From IMG/VR virus record IMGVR_UViG_3300023174_000045, positions 1-64,000 of that record: a stretch of 64,000 nucleotides of DNA, one strand, 5' to 3'. A program made the position numbers and the translations under genes. This stretch comes from a virus. The notes beneath the pieces are model-generated. The model was given only the letters and a program-made list of their open reading frames with translations, made no database searches and was not told where the DNA came from. Shown here one piece after another: positions 35,494-43,122 of this stretch (position 1 is the first letter of the stretch; every line of letters begins with the position of its first letter).

Positions 35494-35729
35494 TGTACAT
35501 TGAGTTTGATTTGTCGGGAATTAAAACCAGTGGTGAATTTTTATTGTTACGCAAAGAATTACTGGAGTGGGGCAAACGATACAGCATCGAATATCGTGAA
35601 AAAACTATCAAACGCACACATCGTGTGACTTTTGACCAAGACGAAAATTATTCTTTTTGGGCAATAACTTGGAATCCACACTATAATTTCCAATATCGCA
35701 TTGTGTCTGACCTAAATAACAAAATATAA
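35493..35729 (+). CDS. Hypothetical phage protein, 78 aa
   Basis: A small aromatic-rich protein (ENYSFWAITWNPHYNFQYRI). It is coupled to bS21 by a one-base overlap. No family recognised. Confidence 0.6.
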   Translation: MYIEFDLSGIKTSGEFLLLRKELLEWGKRYSIEYREKTIKRTHRVTFDQDENYSFWAITWNPHYNFQYRIVSDLNNKI

Positions 35730-35745
35730 TTCTGGGTTGTGTTAT

Positions 35746-35753
35746 AATAAATA
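35746..35753 (+). promoter_or_regulatory. Late promoter box AATAAATA, overlapping a TATAAT
   Basis: AATAAATA is 67 bases before the hsp20 ATG and overlaps TATAAT (35743-35748), so either promoter class may serve this gene. Confidence 0.55.
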
Positions 35754-35758
35754 CTGAT

Positions 35759-35816
35759 GTAGTGCCCATGGTGGGGCTACAATTCAAAATGTCATCTTGC
35801 TTAATAAAGGAGAAAA
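35759..35816 (+). promoter_or_regulatory. ROSE-like RNA-thermometer leader of hsp20
   Basis: TTGCT (35797-35801) can pair with AGGA (35808-35811) across a 6-base TAATAA loop, leaving the middle G bulged; TC before and GA after extend the stem by two pairs. This is the U(U/C)GCU / Shine-Dalgarno arrangement of ROSE thermometers, which control small heat-shock genes in proteobacteria. A separate hairpin (GTAG...CTAC, 35759-35780) lies upstream. The RBS would be hidden at low and open at high temperature. Inferred; no folding energy was computed. Confidence 0.6.
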
Positions 35817-35819
35817 CAA

Positions 35820-36278
35820 ATGACAAAAACTCTAACCCTTCGCAGTTTCGATCTTCCCGCACTTCACAAATTTGGTATTGGTTTTGATAACATGTTTGAT
35901 GAGATCATGCGTGTCAACGCTCAACAAAGCAACAGCAACTATCCACCTTATGACATTGTGCAAATCAACGATGATGAGTACATGATCTCAGTGGCTGTGG
36001 CCGGCTTTGGAGCAGATGACCTCACAGTGACCAAGGACAAGAAAACCTTGATCATTGAAGGCAAGCACAGCCGTGAGACGGTGGACAACGAAGACGCCAC
36101 TGCAAAATATTTGCACAAAGGCATAAGCGAACGCAGTTTCCGTAGAGAGTTTACATTAGCCGACTATGTAGAGATCAGCAATGCTCATCTTGAACTGGGC
36201 ATACTCAGCGTACATTTAAAACGCGAAGTACCCGAACAAGACAAGCCAAAGACCATTGCAATTACCTACAAAGAGTAA
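35820..36278 (+). CDS. Small heat-shock protein Hsp20 (IbpA-like)
   Basis: ATP-independent holdase that binds unfolding proteins. It is 152 residues. The alpha-crystallin domain spans about residues 42-140 (PPYDIVQINDDEYMISVAVAGF, then AHLELGILSVHLKREVPE), and the C-terminal IAI (about 146-148) is the IxI motif used for assembly. Hsp20 is common in cyanophages. It follows a leader with a ROSE-like hairpin and lies between clpX/bS21 and clpS. Confidence 0.93.
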   Translation: MTKTLTLRSFDLPALHKFGIGFDNMFDEIMRVNAQQSNSNYPPYDIVQINDDEYMISVAVAGFGADDLTVTKDKKTLIIEGKHSRETVDNEDATAKYLHKGISERSFRREFTLADYVEISNAHLELGILSVHLKREVPEQDKPKTIAITYKE

Positions 36279-36283
36279 TATAA

Positions 36284-36315
36284 TGTAAATACAGTGACAG
36301 CAATCCTGCTGTCAC
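36284..36315 (+). promoter_or_regulatory. Late-like box TGTAAATA followed by a 9-bp hairpin
   Basis: TGTAAATA (36284-36291) is followed by GTGACAGCA-ATCC-TGCTGTCAC, a perfect 9-bp hairpin (36294-36315) with no T-run. It would lie at the 5' end of a clpS transcript and could protect the mRNA or control it; it may also slow transcripts from hsp20. Confidence 0.45.
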
Positions 36316-36343
36316 TAATTGAGTAGCAAAGCAAGGAATAGAA

Positions 36344-36655
36344 ATGGCACACAGCGATACCCGCACACGAATCAAACCATCAGAGGCCGTAATAGAGCCG
36401 CCTATGTTTAAAGTTATCTACTTGAACGATAACCAAACCACAATGGAATTTGTTGTGGACAGCCTGGTCGAATATTTTGACTACACACCGGCCACTGCCG
36501 AACAAATCACCATAGACATTCATCAAGCAGGACAAGCCACAGTGGCAGTGTTGCCTTACGAAGTTGCCGAACAAAAAGGCATCGAAGTCACAATCAGCGC
36601 AAGATCACAAAGTTTTCCACTGCAAATCAAGCTGGAACCTGAAACTGTAAATTAA
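36344..36655 (+). CDS. clpS: ClpS-type adaptor (N-end rule)
   Basis: A 103-residue protein. The substrate-binding residues of ClpS are retained: N28-D29 (YLNDNQTTMEF), and H60 (DIHQAG). ClpS delivers proteins with N-end-rule residues to ClpAP. No clpA is in the window, so it may act with host ClpA and steer degradation. It overlaps the minus-strand gene at its 3' end by 4 bases. Confidence 0.9.
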   Translation: MAHSDTRTRIKPSEAVIEPPMFKVIYLNDNQTTMEFVVDSLVEYFDYTPATAEQITIDIHQAGQATVAVLPYEVAEQKGIEVTISARSQSFPLQIKLEPETVN

Positions 36656-37440
36656 TCGTCTACAACAATGCGCAAGGGATGGTATACATGTTGTTTCCAC
36701 TCAGTATCACCTCGACCTCTGCAGTTGTTGACAAACCGCACACCTTGACGTATTTGATCCACTGATCCATGATAGTGACCAAAACACCAGGTGTGCAATT
36801 TCTTCTCTGTGTCTGCACTCAAGGCCTGCATCATAAAACTGTTGCCCATGGTATTGAATCTTAGAGTTTCTGCCAATCCGATGTCGTGTGCAACCAAACT
36901 TGCATTGGGCACCGTGTGCGTGACACACACAATCTTGTTGACGTCATTGTGAGTTTGCAGACGTTTCACACTGCCAATCATGTAAGTACTGTCGGTTCGG
37001 GCCATGCGTCCCACAGTTTTGGCCACGGTGCCGTTGACCTTGGCATAATCTTGAAACCAAAGCGATGACTGCTCTGCATCAATACTGAGATCGAAATCAT
37101 AAGTCCACCAACCATTTGTGCCTATGATTGCTACCCCGTCAACCACTGCAACATTGTCTTGCAAGTATACCACATTGGGTATTCTTCTTATTTTTTTAGC
37201 AAGATCTGCATAACTGCTGTTTAAATCGTTAAGATAATATCTGTGTTCGTCATTGCCGTCTACGTAAAACACCGCCTGATAACATTGTCCAAGATGCCTT
37301 AACGAATCAACAACCACTGTGCGGTCACGTGCAATATCACCAGCTACAACGCAATAAGGACTGGTGGCCAGGCCTGACCAATCAAATCCGGGCCAGGTTT
37401 CAGTGTGTAAATCAGAAATTAAATCAAACGCAAAACTCAT
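36652..37440 (-). CDS. Calcineurin-like metallophosphoesterase
   Basis: A 262-residue phosphoesterase. Motifs are FDLISDLHTE (Asp, His), VAGDIA (Asp), VDGNDEH (Asn), VTHT and FGHYHG (His pair). It is unrelated in detail to PlcP upstream; its substrate is unknown. It lies in the minus-strand block but is separated from it by the plus-strand gene at 37465. Confidence 0.82.
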   Translation of the reverse strand: MSFAFDLISDLHTETWPGFDWSGLATSPYCVVAGDIARDRTVVVDSLRHLGQCYQAVFYVDGNDEHRYYLNDLNSSYADLAKKIRRIPNVVYLQDNVAVVDGVAIIGTNGWWTYDFDLSIDAEQSSLWFQDYAKVNGTVAKTVGRMARTDSTYMIGSVKRLQTHNDVNKIVCVTHTVPNASLVAHDIGLAETLRFNTMGNSFMMQALSADTEKKLHTWCFGHYHGSVDQIRQGVRFVNNCRGRGDTEWKQHVYHPLRIVVDD

Positions 37441-37464
37441 GATACATATTTAAAAGGAAAATGT

Positions 37465-37821
37465 ATGAACATTATATTTGGAGACGCATTAGATAAACTG
37501 CCAGACAACTATACAGTGTTGGAATTAGATACATTTGTATTTCCTCCCAACAGCGACAAACGCACCAGTTATTGTGTGATTGAAAAAGTTCCGCTTACTG
37601 ACTTCCCTTTGATGGAGGCATACATCAAAGTTCACACTGACATGATGCAGGCCTATAGAGATCAAAATTGGGAGTATTGTCTGCATGCCATCAAAGGGCT
37701 GATAGGACATTGGAATGGAGAGTTAGACAGTTTTTATTCTAACTTGTTGCAACGTGTGGAAAAATATCAAGCCAATCCACCAGGTGACTACTGGACTGGC
37801 TACATCGACAAGACGGTTTAA
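37465..37821 (+). CDS. Hypothetical phage protein, 118 aa
   Basis: A soluble protein preceded by AAAAGGAAA. The opening MNIIFGDALDKLPDNYTVLELDTF and a later FYSNLLQRVEKYQ are seen in a family of small proteins from T4-like marine phages. Function unknown. It converges with the next minus-strand gene (4-base overlap). Confidence 0.7.
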   Translation: MNIIFGDALDKLPDNYTVLELDTFVFPPNSDKRTSYCVIEKVPLTDFPLMEAYIKVHTDMMQAYRDQNWEYCLHAIKGLIGHWNGELDSFYSNLLQRVEKYQANPPGDYWTGYIDKTV

Positions 37822-38108
37822 ATTTCAGGTTTGCTTGAAGTTTCGCCGGCACCCAACACGCAGGCCATGCTGGCGTCATATTCAATCATGGTCCATGATC
37901 GTTTTTCCCGGTTGACCAACAGTGTGATATGTGTGCCTGTGTTGGTTTTGCCCACCCATAATGGTGTTTCTTGAAAGTTAATTGAAAAATAACTCATCAC
38001 GCTTTGTGCGTCAGAACATTTGATCTGCTTTTGCATGTCGACAATTTGTTGGGCGTGGGCTATAGAGCTGATTAGGCAGAATAACAACGCCACTGCTGTG
38101 TTTTTCAT
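37818..38108 (-). CDS. Secreted protein with signal peptide, 96 aa
   Basis: MKNTAVALLFCLISSIAHA is a Sec signal peptide with a probable cut before QQ. The mature part is short and has two cysteines that could pair. The start has AGGAGAAG upstream, and a late box precedes it, so it may be transcribed separately from agt. Function unknown. Confidence 0.65.
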   Translation of the reverse strand: MKNTAVALLFCLISSIAHAQQIVDMQKQIKCSDAQSVMSYFSINFQETPLWVGKTNTGTHITLLVNREKRSWTMIEYDASMACVLGAGETSSKPEI

Positions 38109-38127
38109 AGTGGCTTCTCCTGTGTGA

Positions 38128-38135
38128 TATTTATT
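38128..38135 (-). promoter_or_regulatory. Late promoter box AATAAATA
   Basis: Minus-strand AATAAATA, 20 bases before the ATG of the secreted 96-aa protein, overlapping the 3' end of agt. Confidence 0.55.
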
Positions 38136-39132
38136 ACACAACAGGTACCAGATTGTCTCTAAAAATTTCCCATGCTGTTTGCCATGACCAGCGTTGACTG
38201 CCGTCCCACACACGATGTCTGGGCAAGAACAAGCAATCGGTGACAGCTTGTTTCAAGTAAGGATTCATGCATCCTGTGATGCCTTCGTCTATGACATCCA
38301 GTGGTCCTGTAGCAGGATAAGCAGCCACTGGAGTTCCGCAGGCCATGGCTTCAATCATCACAATGCCAAATGTTTCCCACTGACTGGGAAACACAAATAC
38401 ATCTGCTAGGTTGTAGTAGTAGGCTAGATCAGCACCAGTTTTGAATCCCACATACTCTACGTCTGGATAACGTGATTGCAATTCTGCACGATACGGTCCA
38501 TCGCCTACCAAAATCTTGCGTGAGTTGGGATAGCTCATGCCGCAGAAATCATCCAAGTTCTTTTCTTTGCTGACTCTGCTGACACACACCAAGACAGTCT
38601 TATCATTGGGCAAGCGTTCTCTGGGATAAAATATTTCACGGTCTACACCGCGAGTCCATGGCACAATGTCGCCGTCAAATCCATGCTCACGTAACTCTTG
38701 CACCATAGTTTCGGTTGTAGTCAACACCTTACCGCTATGCTTATGAAACCAACGCACTAGAGGCCAAGTAATGGCTTCAGGTATGCCAAACAGTTTTCTA
38801 AGTCCTTCTGGAAATTTAGTATGATAAGCAGTGTTGTAGCGATAATGATGTTTGTCAAGATATTGTCTAACACGCAGACCAACAGGACCTTCTGTGGCGA
38901 TGTGGATATGATCCGGACGGATCTCCTCAAGTATCGCGCCCACATTCCGGGGAATGGCAATCTTGACTTGGTGGTAGCCAGGGCAATCAAAGTAGCGGAA
39001 CCGCCCGGGATCAAGATATACAACACGATAGTTGTCCAGAATCGCATGCGCCTCAATATTTTTATAGGTTGTAACCACGCCATTGATTTGATCCGGTAAG
39101 TTGTCTGTAACGATCAAGATTGTTTTTGACAT
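38134..39132 (-). CDS. Glycosyltransferase family 4, Agt-like (glycolipid synthesis)
   Basis: A 332-residue retaining glycosyltransferase with a GT-B fold. The donor site has CVSRVSKEKNLDDF and PSQWETFGIVMIEAMACGTPVAA, the E(x7)E region. The N-terminus (TDNLPDQINGVVTTYKNI) and HTKFPEGLRKLF match bacterial glycolipid-forming GT4 enzymes. In phosphate-limited bacteria such a gene (agt) pairs with plcP: PlcP releases diacylglycerol from phospholipids and Agt adds a sugar to it. Here it follows plcP by 33 bases on the same strand. The sugar donor cannot be read from sequence. Confidence 0.75.
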   Translation of the reverse strand: MSKTILIVTDNLPDQINGVVTTYKNIEAHAILDNYRVVYLDPGRFRYFDCPGYHQVKIAIPRNVGAILEEIRPDHIHIATEGPVGLRVRQYLDKHHYRYNTAYHTKFPEGLRKLFGIPEAITWPLVRWFHKHSGKVLTTTETMVQELREHGFDGDIVPWTRGVDREIFYPRERLPNDKTVLVCVSRVSKEKNLDDFCGMSYPNSRKILVGDGPYRAELQSRYPDVEYVGFKTGADLAYYYNLADVFVFPSQWETFGIVMIEAMACGTPVAAYPATGPLDVIDEGITGCMNPYLKQAVTDCLFLPRHRVWDGSQRWSWQTAWEIFRDNLVPVV

Positions 39133-39165
39133 TGCCCTGTTACCTTGAATGTTTTAAACTTTAAA

Positions 39166-40038
39166 TCATATTTCATAGTCGCCAGCACCTGCTCGCAACT
39201 GATTTGATTTGGGAAAACTAATTCTATTCTTCCGGGTTGATCTTGCGGGTTCGTTGTGTGTACTGCTATCAATATCATCAACCACATTGTCGCTCTCCTG
39301 TGTCCAAGTTACAATTTCCCATGTGCCATCATGCCGCTCTACCAAGGCTGTGCATGACTCTACCCAGTCACCGTCATTCATGTACACAATGCCATCTATA
39401 TCTTTGATTTCTGCGTGATGTATGTGTCCACAGATCACACCGTCAAATCCACGTTTCTTGCAGTATTGAGCAAGATTGTGTTCAAAGTGAAATATAAAGT
39501 CTACTGCTTTTTTGACCCGATGTTTAAGGAACAGGCTAAGGCTAAAGTACCCAAAACCGAAACGATGACGAATCCAATTGATCCGAGTATTGAGGCCAAG
39601 AATGAAATCATATGCTTTGTCTCCTAACATTGCCAACCACGGCGCCAGTCTAGTAATACCGTCAAATAAATCTCCATGCACTACTAGATAGTGTCGGCCG
39701 TCTGCACCTATATGCTCTGTTTGATTTACCAATTCAATTATGCCAAACCCAATGCCATAGTGCATGAAAGGTCTTAAAAACTCGTCATGATTACCAGCCA
39801 CATATACAACCCTAGTACCACGCTTGCTATGGCCCAGAACGCGGCGGATGACATTGGTGTGACTTTGTTTCCATCGCCACTTGTTTTGTTTGATTTTCCA
39901 GGCATCTATTATGTCTCCTACAAGATATAGTGTTTCGCAGGTGTTGTGTTTGAGAAAGTTGTTGAGTTTGTCAGCCTGGCAGTCTTTGGTGCCAAGATGA
40001 ACATCGCTGATAAAAATACTGCGATAAGTTTTTTGCAT
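39166..40038 (-). CDS. PlcP-like metallophosphoesterase (phospholipase C for lipid remodelling)
   Basis: A 290-residue calcineurin-type enzyme. Metal ligands are D12 and H14 (ISDVHLG), D42 (VGDIIDAW), N83-H84-D85 (AGNHDE), H121 (VVHGDLFDG) and H204/H206 (CGHIHHAE). This family is often labelled UDP-2,3-diacylglucosamine hydrolase (LpxH-like), but the length, the GDIIDAW motif, the adjacent Agt-type gene and the Pho box point to PlcP, which hydrolyses phosphatidylglycerol or -ethanolamine to diacylglycerol. The start directly follows a TTAAAT -10, so the mRNA may be leaderless. LpxH cannot be fully excluded. Confidence 0.75.
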   Translation of the reverse strand: MQKTYRSIFISDVHLGTKDCQADKLNNFLKHNTCETLYLVGDIIDAWKIKQNKWRWKQSHTNVIRRVLGHSKRGTRVVYVAGNHDEFLRPFMHYGIGFGIIELVNQTEHIGADGRHYLVVHGDLFDGITRLAPWLAMLGDKAYDFILGLNTRINWIRHRFGFGYFSLSLFLKHRVKKAVDFIFHFEHNLAQYCKKRGFDGVICGHIHHAEIKDIDGIVYMNDGDWVESCTALVERHDGTWEIVTWTQESDNVVDDIDSSTHNEPARSTRKNRISFPKSNQLRAGAGDYEI

Positions 40039-40043
40039 GTATT

Positions 40044-40077
40044 ATTTAAATCTATATGTGTTACAGTAACATTACAA
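40044..40077 (-). promoter_or_regulatory. PhoB-type promoter of plcP (Pho box plus -10)
   Basis: On the minus strand TTGTAAT-GTTA-CTGTAAC (40060-40077) is a Pho box of two 7-bp repeats 4 bases apart. Exactly 10 bases later is TTAAAT (40044-40049), followed by AATAC and the ATG. Same geometry as pstS. Confidence 0.75.
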
Positions 40078-40092
40078 ACTGCCATCACATAA

Positions 40093-40764
40093 ATGTGTAA
40101 TATGTTGGCACATAAATACCCAGTGAAACCCACCATAGCCCTGTTCATATACGATCCCAAATGCTCAGTCCAATGCGGAAATGGCATGATACAGGCATTG
40201 AGTCCCTACTACAACTTCAAACTGTTCTCAAAGAATCGTGTGGAGAATGTGTTCTTTGATGATGTGGACATGGTTGCTGTGCCCGGGGGCATAGGTGACG
40301 CAGATGTCTTTAAACAACTGTTCAAAAATAATGGCGACCGTGTGCGTAAATTTATTGCTGACGGGGGCAGGTACCTGGGCATTTGCATGGGTGCGTACTG
40401 GGCAGGAAGCCACTATCTCAATGTATTACAAGATGTAGATGCTGTGCAATACTTGAAACGTCCAGGTGCAGACACACGCAGACCGCATGCCAAAAACATG
40501 TCTATTACCTGGCGCGGCCGACCTGATCACATGTTCTGGTATGATGGATGTGCTCTAGTAGGAGACAACACCAAGTTTGAAACTGTGTCAACTTATGTCA
40601 ACGGTGATGCCATGGCCATCATACAAAACAGAATTGGTTTGATAGGATGTCATCCTGAAGCAGATAAATTTTGGTATGATGGCTATTCCTGGATGCGCCG
40701 ACATTGGACCGGTAATCGTCATGCAGAACTGGTAGAGTTTACCGACCAAATCATGCGGTCATAA
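40093..40764 (+). CDS. Class I glutamine-amidotransferase-like protein (BPL_N type)
   Basis: A 223-residue protein of the GATase-1 fold. GGRYLGICMGAYWAG carries the nucleophile elbow Cys and GCHPEAD a following His-Pro-Glu, as in the BPL_N (biotin-protein-ligase N-terminal) group, whose function is uncertain. It is divergent from plcP and shares its upstream region, including the Pho box. The exact start is unclear: ATG 40093, ATG 40102 or GTG 40123 (MKPTIALF-type opening) are possible; a late-like CATAAATA (40111-40118) falls between them. Confidence 0.7.
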   Translation: MCNMLAHKYPVKPTIALFIYDPKCSVQCGNGMIQALSPYYNFKLFSKNRVENVFFDDVDMVAVPGGIGDADVFKQLFKNNGDRVRKFIADGGRYLGICMGAYWAGSHYLNVLQDVDAVQYLKRPGADTRRPHAKNMSITWRGRPDHMFWYDGCALVGDNTKFETVSTYVNGDAMAIIQNRIGLIGCHPEADKFWYDGYSWMRRHWTGNRHAELVEFTDQIMRS

Positions 40765-40787
40765 AAAAAAGGCCCTTCTGGGCCTTT
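40760..40787 (-). terminator. Terminator of the porin gene
   Basis: Read on the minus strand: AAAGGCCC-AGAA-GGGCCTTT followed by TTTTT. It stops porin transcription and may also stop the convergent gene at 40093. Confidence 0.88.
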
Positions 40788-40839
40788 AGTACTGGTTACG
40801 AGTTCCAGTGCCGCTCTATCGTTGCGGTCGATTTTTCTA

Positions 40840-41976
40840 TTAGAAGCGATGTTGGATACCAACTGCCACAGCATTCTGCTTGTATTTGCTGTCGCTGAAA
40901 GTTGATGTGTCCTGGCTGGGAACCCAACGATCATACACAGTAAACGGAGCAGTAGCACCTGATGCACGAGTTGCAACCACATAGTCGGCAAACACTTGTG
41001 TGCGCTTGCTGAAATCATAAGTCACGCCAACAGCAGTCATTTTGACATTGTTAATGCCAGCAGTGACTTTGTCTTTGACCATGTAGTAACCGCCATTTAC
41101 GCCAAGATTGGCATTGACTTTGTACTTGGCGCCAACAAATGTTGTTTCAGCATCAGTCTTGCCATCGGCCTTGGTTGAGCTGGCATAGTAGTTGGTTTGT
41201 GCTGTGGGATTGTCAGTCTTAGCATAGCCTGCATTTACAGTTAATGCAGGCGTAACATCATATTTCACAGCATACAAATCAATCTTTTCACTGATAACTG
41301 AACTGCTCAAACGCACTTCTTCGTGTGTGTATGCCAAGTCCAACGGGCCTGCGGTGTAACGAACACCTACGTTGGTACCAGATTTATAAGCAGTGTCATC
41401 GGGCTGGTTGCCAAATGCTTTGGCGTAGTCAAACTTGAAACCGCTGTAGTCTTTGCTGGACCAGCGAACCATGTTGTCAAAGCGGCTCACACCTGAACCT
41501 GAGTAGAAACCAGCATAACGAGCAATGGGTTTCATACCACCAAAGTTCCAGTTGCCACGGCTATCAAATTCATCTAGCACGTTGTACAAAAAGTTTTTGC
41601 CACGACCCAATTTGACTTCACCAAAGCTGCCGCTGAGGCCCACATTGGCTTCGCGGTCAAACAACACAGTACCATTGGTGCCTGTGCCTGCTGAGTCTTT
41701 GCCAGCAGCGCCAGTGCGCAAACTCATGTTGCCTTCCAATTGGAAATTGGCTTTCAAACCATCACCAAGGTCTTCTGAACCTTTGATACCAAAGCGATTG
41801 CTGTTGTGAGCTTGGTCTGCAACACCAGTGAAATCACTGTTACTGCTGGTAAAGCCACTGCCACTGACAATGCCAGCGCCAACCACACCATACACTTGTG
41901 TGTTGTTTTGTGCTTGAGCAGTGCCAGCAACGCCGACAGCAACCAATGCCGCAATTAAAATATTCTTAAATTTCAT
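40840..41976 (-). CDS. Outer-membrane porin, betaproteobacterial type
   Basis: A trimeric 16-strand-type porin (378 residues) with a 23-residue signal peptide ending GTAQA-Q. The first mature strand (NNTQVYGVVGAG), the FGIKGSEDLGDGLKANFQLE and the FDREANVGLSGSFGEVKLGR segments match Gram-negative porins of Burkholderiales, and it ends in a terminal Phe (GIQHRF), the outer-membrane assembly signal. AAGGAGA precedes the start. It lies downstream of pstS and has its own promoter. Finding a full-length host porin in a phage is unusual. Confidence 0.93.
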   Translation of the reverse strand: MKFKNILIAALVAVGVAGTAQAQNNTQVYGVVGAGIVSGSGFTSSNSDFTGVADQAHNSNRFGIKGSEDLGDGLKANFQLEGNMSLRTGAAGKDSAGTGTNGTVLFDREANVGLSGSFGEVKLGRGKNFLYNVLDEFDSRGNWNFGGMKPIARYAGFYSGSGVSRFDNMVRWSSKDYSGFKFDYAKAFGNQPDDTAYKSGTNVGVRYTAGPLDLAYTHEEVRLSSSVISEKIDLYAVKYDVTPALTVNAGYAKTDNPTAQTNYYASSTKADGKTDAETTFVGAKYKVNANLGVNGGYYMVKDKVTAGINNVKMTAVGVTYDFSKRTQVFADYVVATRASGATAPFTVYDRWVPSQDTSTFSDSKYKQNAVAVGIQHRF

Positions 41977-42006
41977 AGTTTCTCCTTTGTAAATTACTAT
42001 GGGTTT

Positions 42007-42035
42007 ATTATATAGTATTTCTACTAACAATACAA
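42007..42035 (-). promoter_or_regulatory. Sigma70 promoter of the porin gene
   Basis: Minus strand TTGTAT, 17 bases, TATAAT, placed between the pstS stop and the porin ATG. No Pho box is visible here. Confidence 0.7.
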
Positions 42036-43052
42036 CTATTTCTTGACCTGTGTCCAAACTTCGCTACGAATGCGATCCGTAACAGCTTTTGGCAATGGCA
42101 CATAGTCAAGATCTGCAGCCATTTTACCACCGTTTACAAAACTCCAGTCAAAGAATTTGATGACTTCTTGACCAGTCTTTGCATTTTTGGGTTCACGATA
42201 CATCAGCACAAACACAGCACCTGTGATGGGCCATGATTGCGCACCCTTTTGATTTACCAAACTGATGCCCATGCCCGGAACACTGAACCAATCAGCACCG
42301 GCAGCCGCTGCCGCAAATGTCAGATCATCGGGCTCGACCCATTTGCCGTCGCGATTTTGCAAACGTGCATAGCTGATTTTGTTTTTCTTGGCATAAGCAT
42401 ATTCTACGTAGCCAATGGAATTTTTGATACGTGTTACATTGGCAGCAACACCTTCATTGCCTTTGCCGCCCACACTGCTGGTGGCAGGCCATTTCACAGC
42501 GGCGCCTTTGCCAACTTCGTCTTTCCACAGTGGGCTGACTTCAGTCAAGTAGTCTGTGAAAATAAATGTTGTACCTGACCCATCCGCACGATGCACCACT
42601 GTGATGGGTTCGGCAGGCAATTTAACCTTGGGGTTCAAGTCTTGGATACGCTTGTCGTTCCACGTCACAATGTGTCCCACAAAGATCTTGGCCAGTACTT
42701 CACCGGTCAACTGCAACTCGCCAGGTTTGATGCCTTCTACATTGATGATTGGCACCACGCCGCCCAGCACAGCAGGAAACTGGATCAAGCCAGCGGCTGT
42801 TAATTCATCACCTTTCATGGGTGCATCACTGGCACCAAAATCCACTGTACCTGCTTTGATTTGCTTGATGCCGCCGGAACTACCAATGCTTTGATAGTTT
42901 AGTTGCACATCAGATTTTTCTCTGTAAGCTTCTGACCATTTAGAGAACATGGGAAAGGCAAATGTTGAACCTGCCCCTGTGATTGTTTCTGCATTTGCTT
43001 GTGGACTCATCAAGTACAATGATGCCGCAATTATTACCAAGATTTTTTTCAT
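42036..43052 (-). CDS. pstS: Phosphate-binding protein PstS
   Basis: Periplasmic component of the high-affinity phosphate ABC transporter. It is 338 residues with a signal peptide (MKKILVIIAASLYLMSPQANA). The phosphate-binding loops are GAGSTFAFP, SIGSSGGI, DFGASDAP and ADGSGTT. Phages of cyanobacteria and SAR11 carry pstS too, where it boosts phosphate uptake of the infected cell. It would need the host PstCAB. AAAGGA precedes the ATG, and a PhoB-type promoter is upstream. Confidence 0.96.
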   Translation of the reverse strand: MKKILVIIAASLYLMSPQANAETITGAGSTFAFPMFSKWSEAYREKSDVQLNYQSIGSSGGIKQIKAGTVDFGASDAPMKGDELTAAGLIQFPAVLGGVVPIINVEGIKPGELQLTGEVLAKIFVGHIVTWNDKRIQDLNPKVKLPAEPITVVHRADGSGTTFIFTDYLTEVSPLWKDEVGKGAAVKWPATSSVGGKGNEGVAANVTRIKNSIGYVEYAYAKKNKISYARLQNRDGKWVEPDDLTFAAAAAGADWFSVPGMGISLVNQKGAQSWPITGAVFVLMYREPKNAKTGQEVIKFFDWSFVNGGKMAADLDYVPLPKAVTDRIRSEVWTQVKK

Positions 43053-43088
43053 GTGTTTGTTCCTTTGTGAATGTGCGATGCACAAATT

Positions 43089-43122
43089 ATTTAAACACAA
43101 AGATGTTACAGTAGTATTACAG
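43089..43122 (-). promoter_or_regulatory. PhoB-type promoter of pstS (Pho box plus -10)
   Basis: On the minus strand CTGTAAT-ACTA-CTGTAAC (43105-43122) is a clear Pho box; 10 bases later is TTAAAT (43089-43094). The box overlaps the last codons of the small gene upstream (43117-43269). Confidence 0.82.

Noticed and set aside
36294-36315. 9-bp hairpin after hsp20 as a rho-independent terminator
   Set aside because: The stem is perfect but no T-run follows; it was kept as a leader hairpin for clpS instead.
39166-40038. Naming the metallophosphoesterase LpxH (lipid A synthesis)
   Set aside because: The neighbour is an Agt-type glycosyltransferase, a Pho box precedes it and no other lipid A gene is present; PlcP explains the context better, although LpxH cannot be ruled out by eye.
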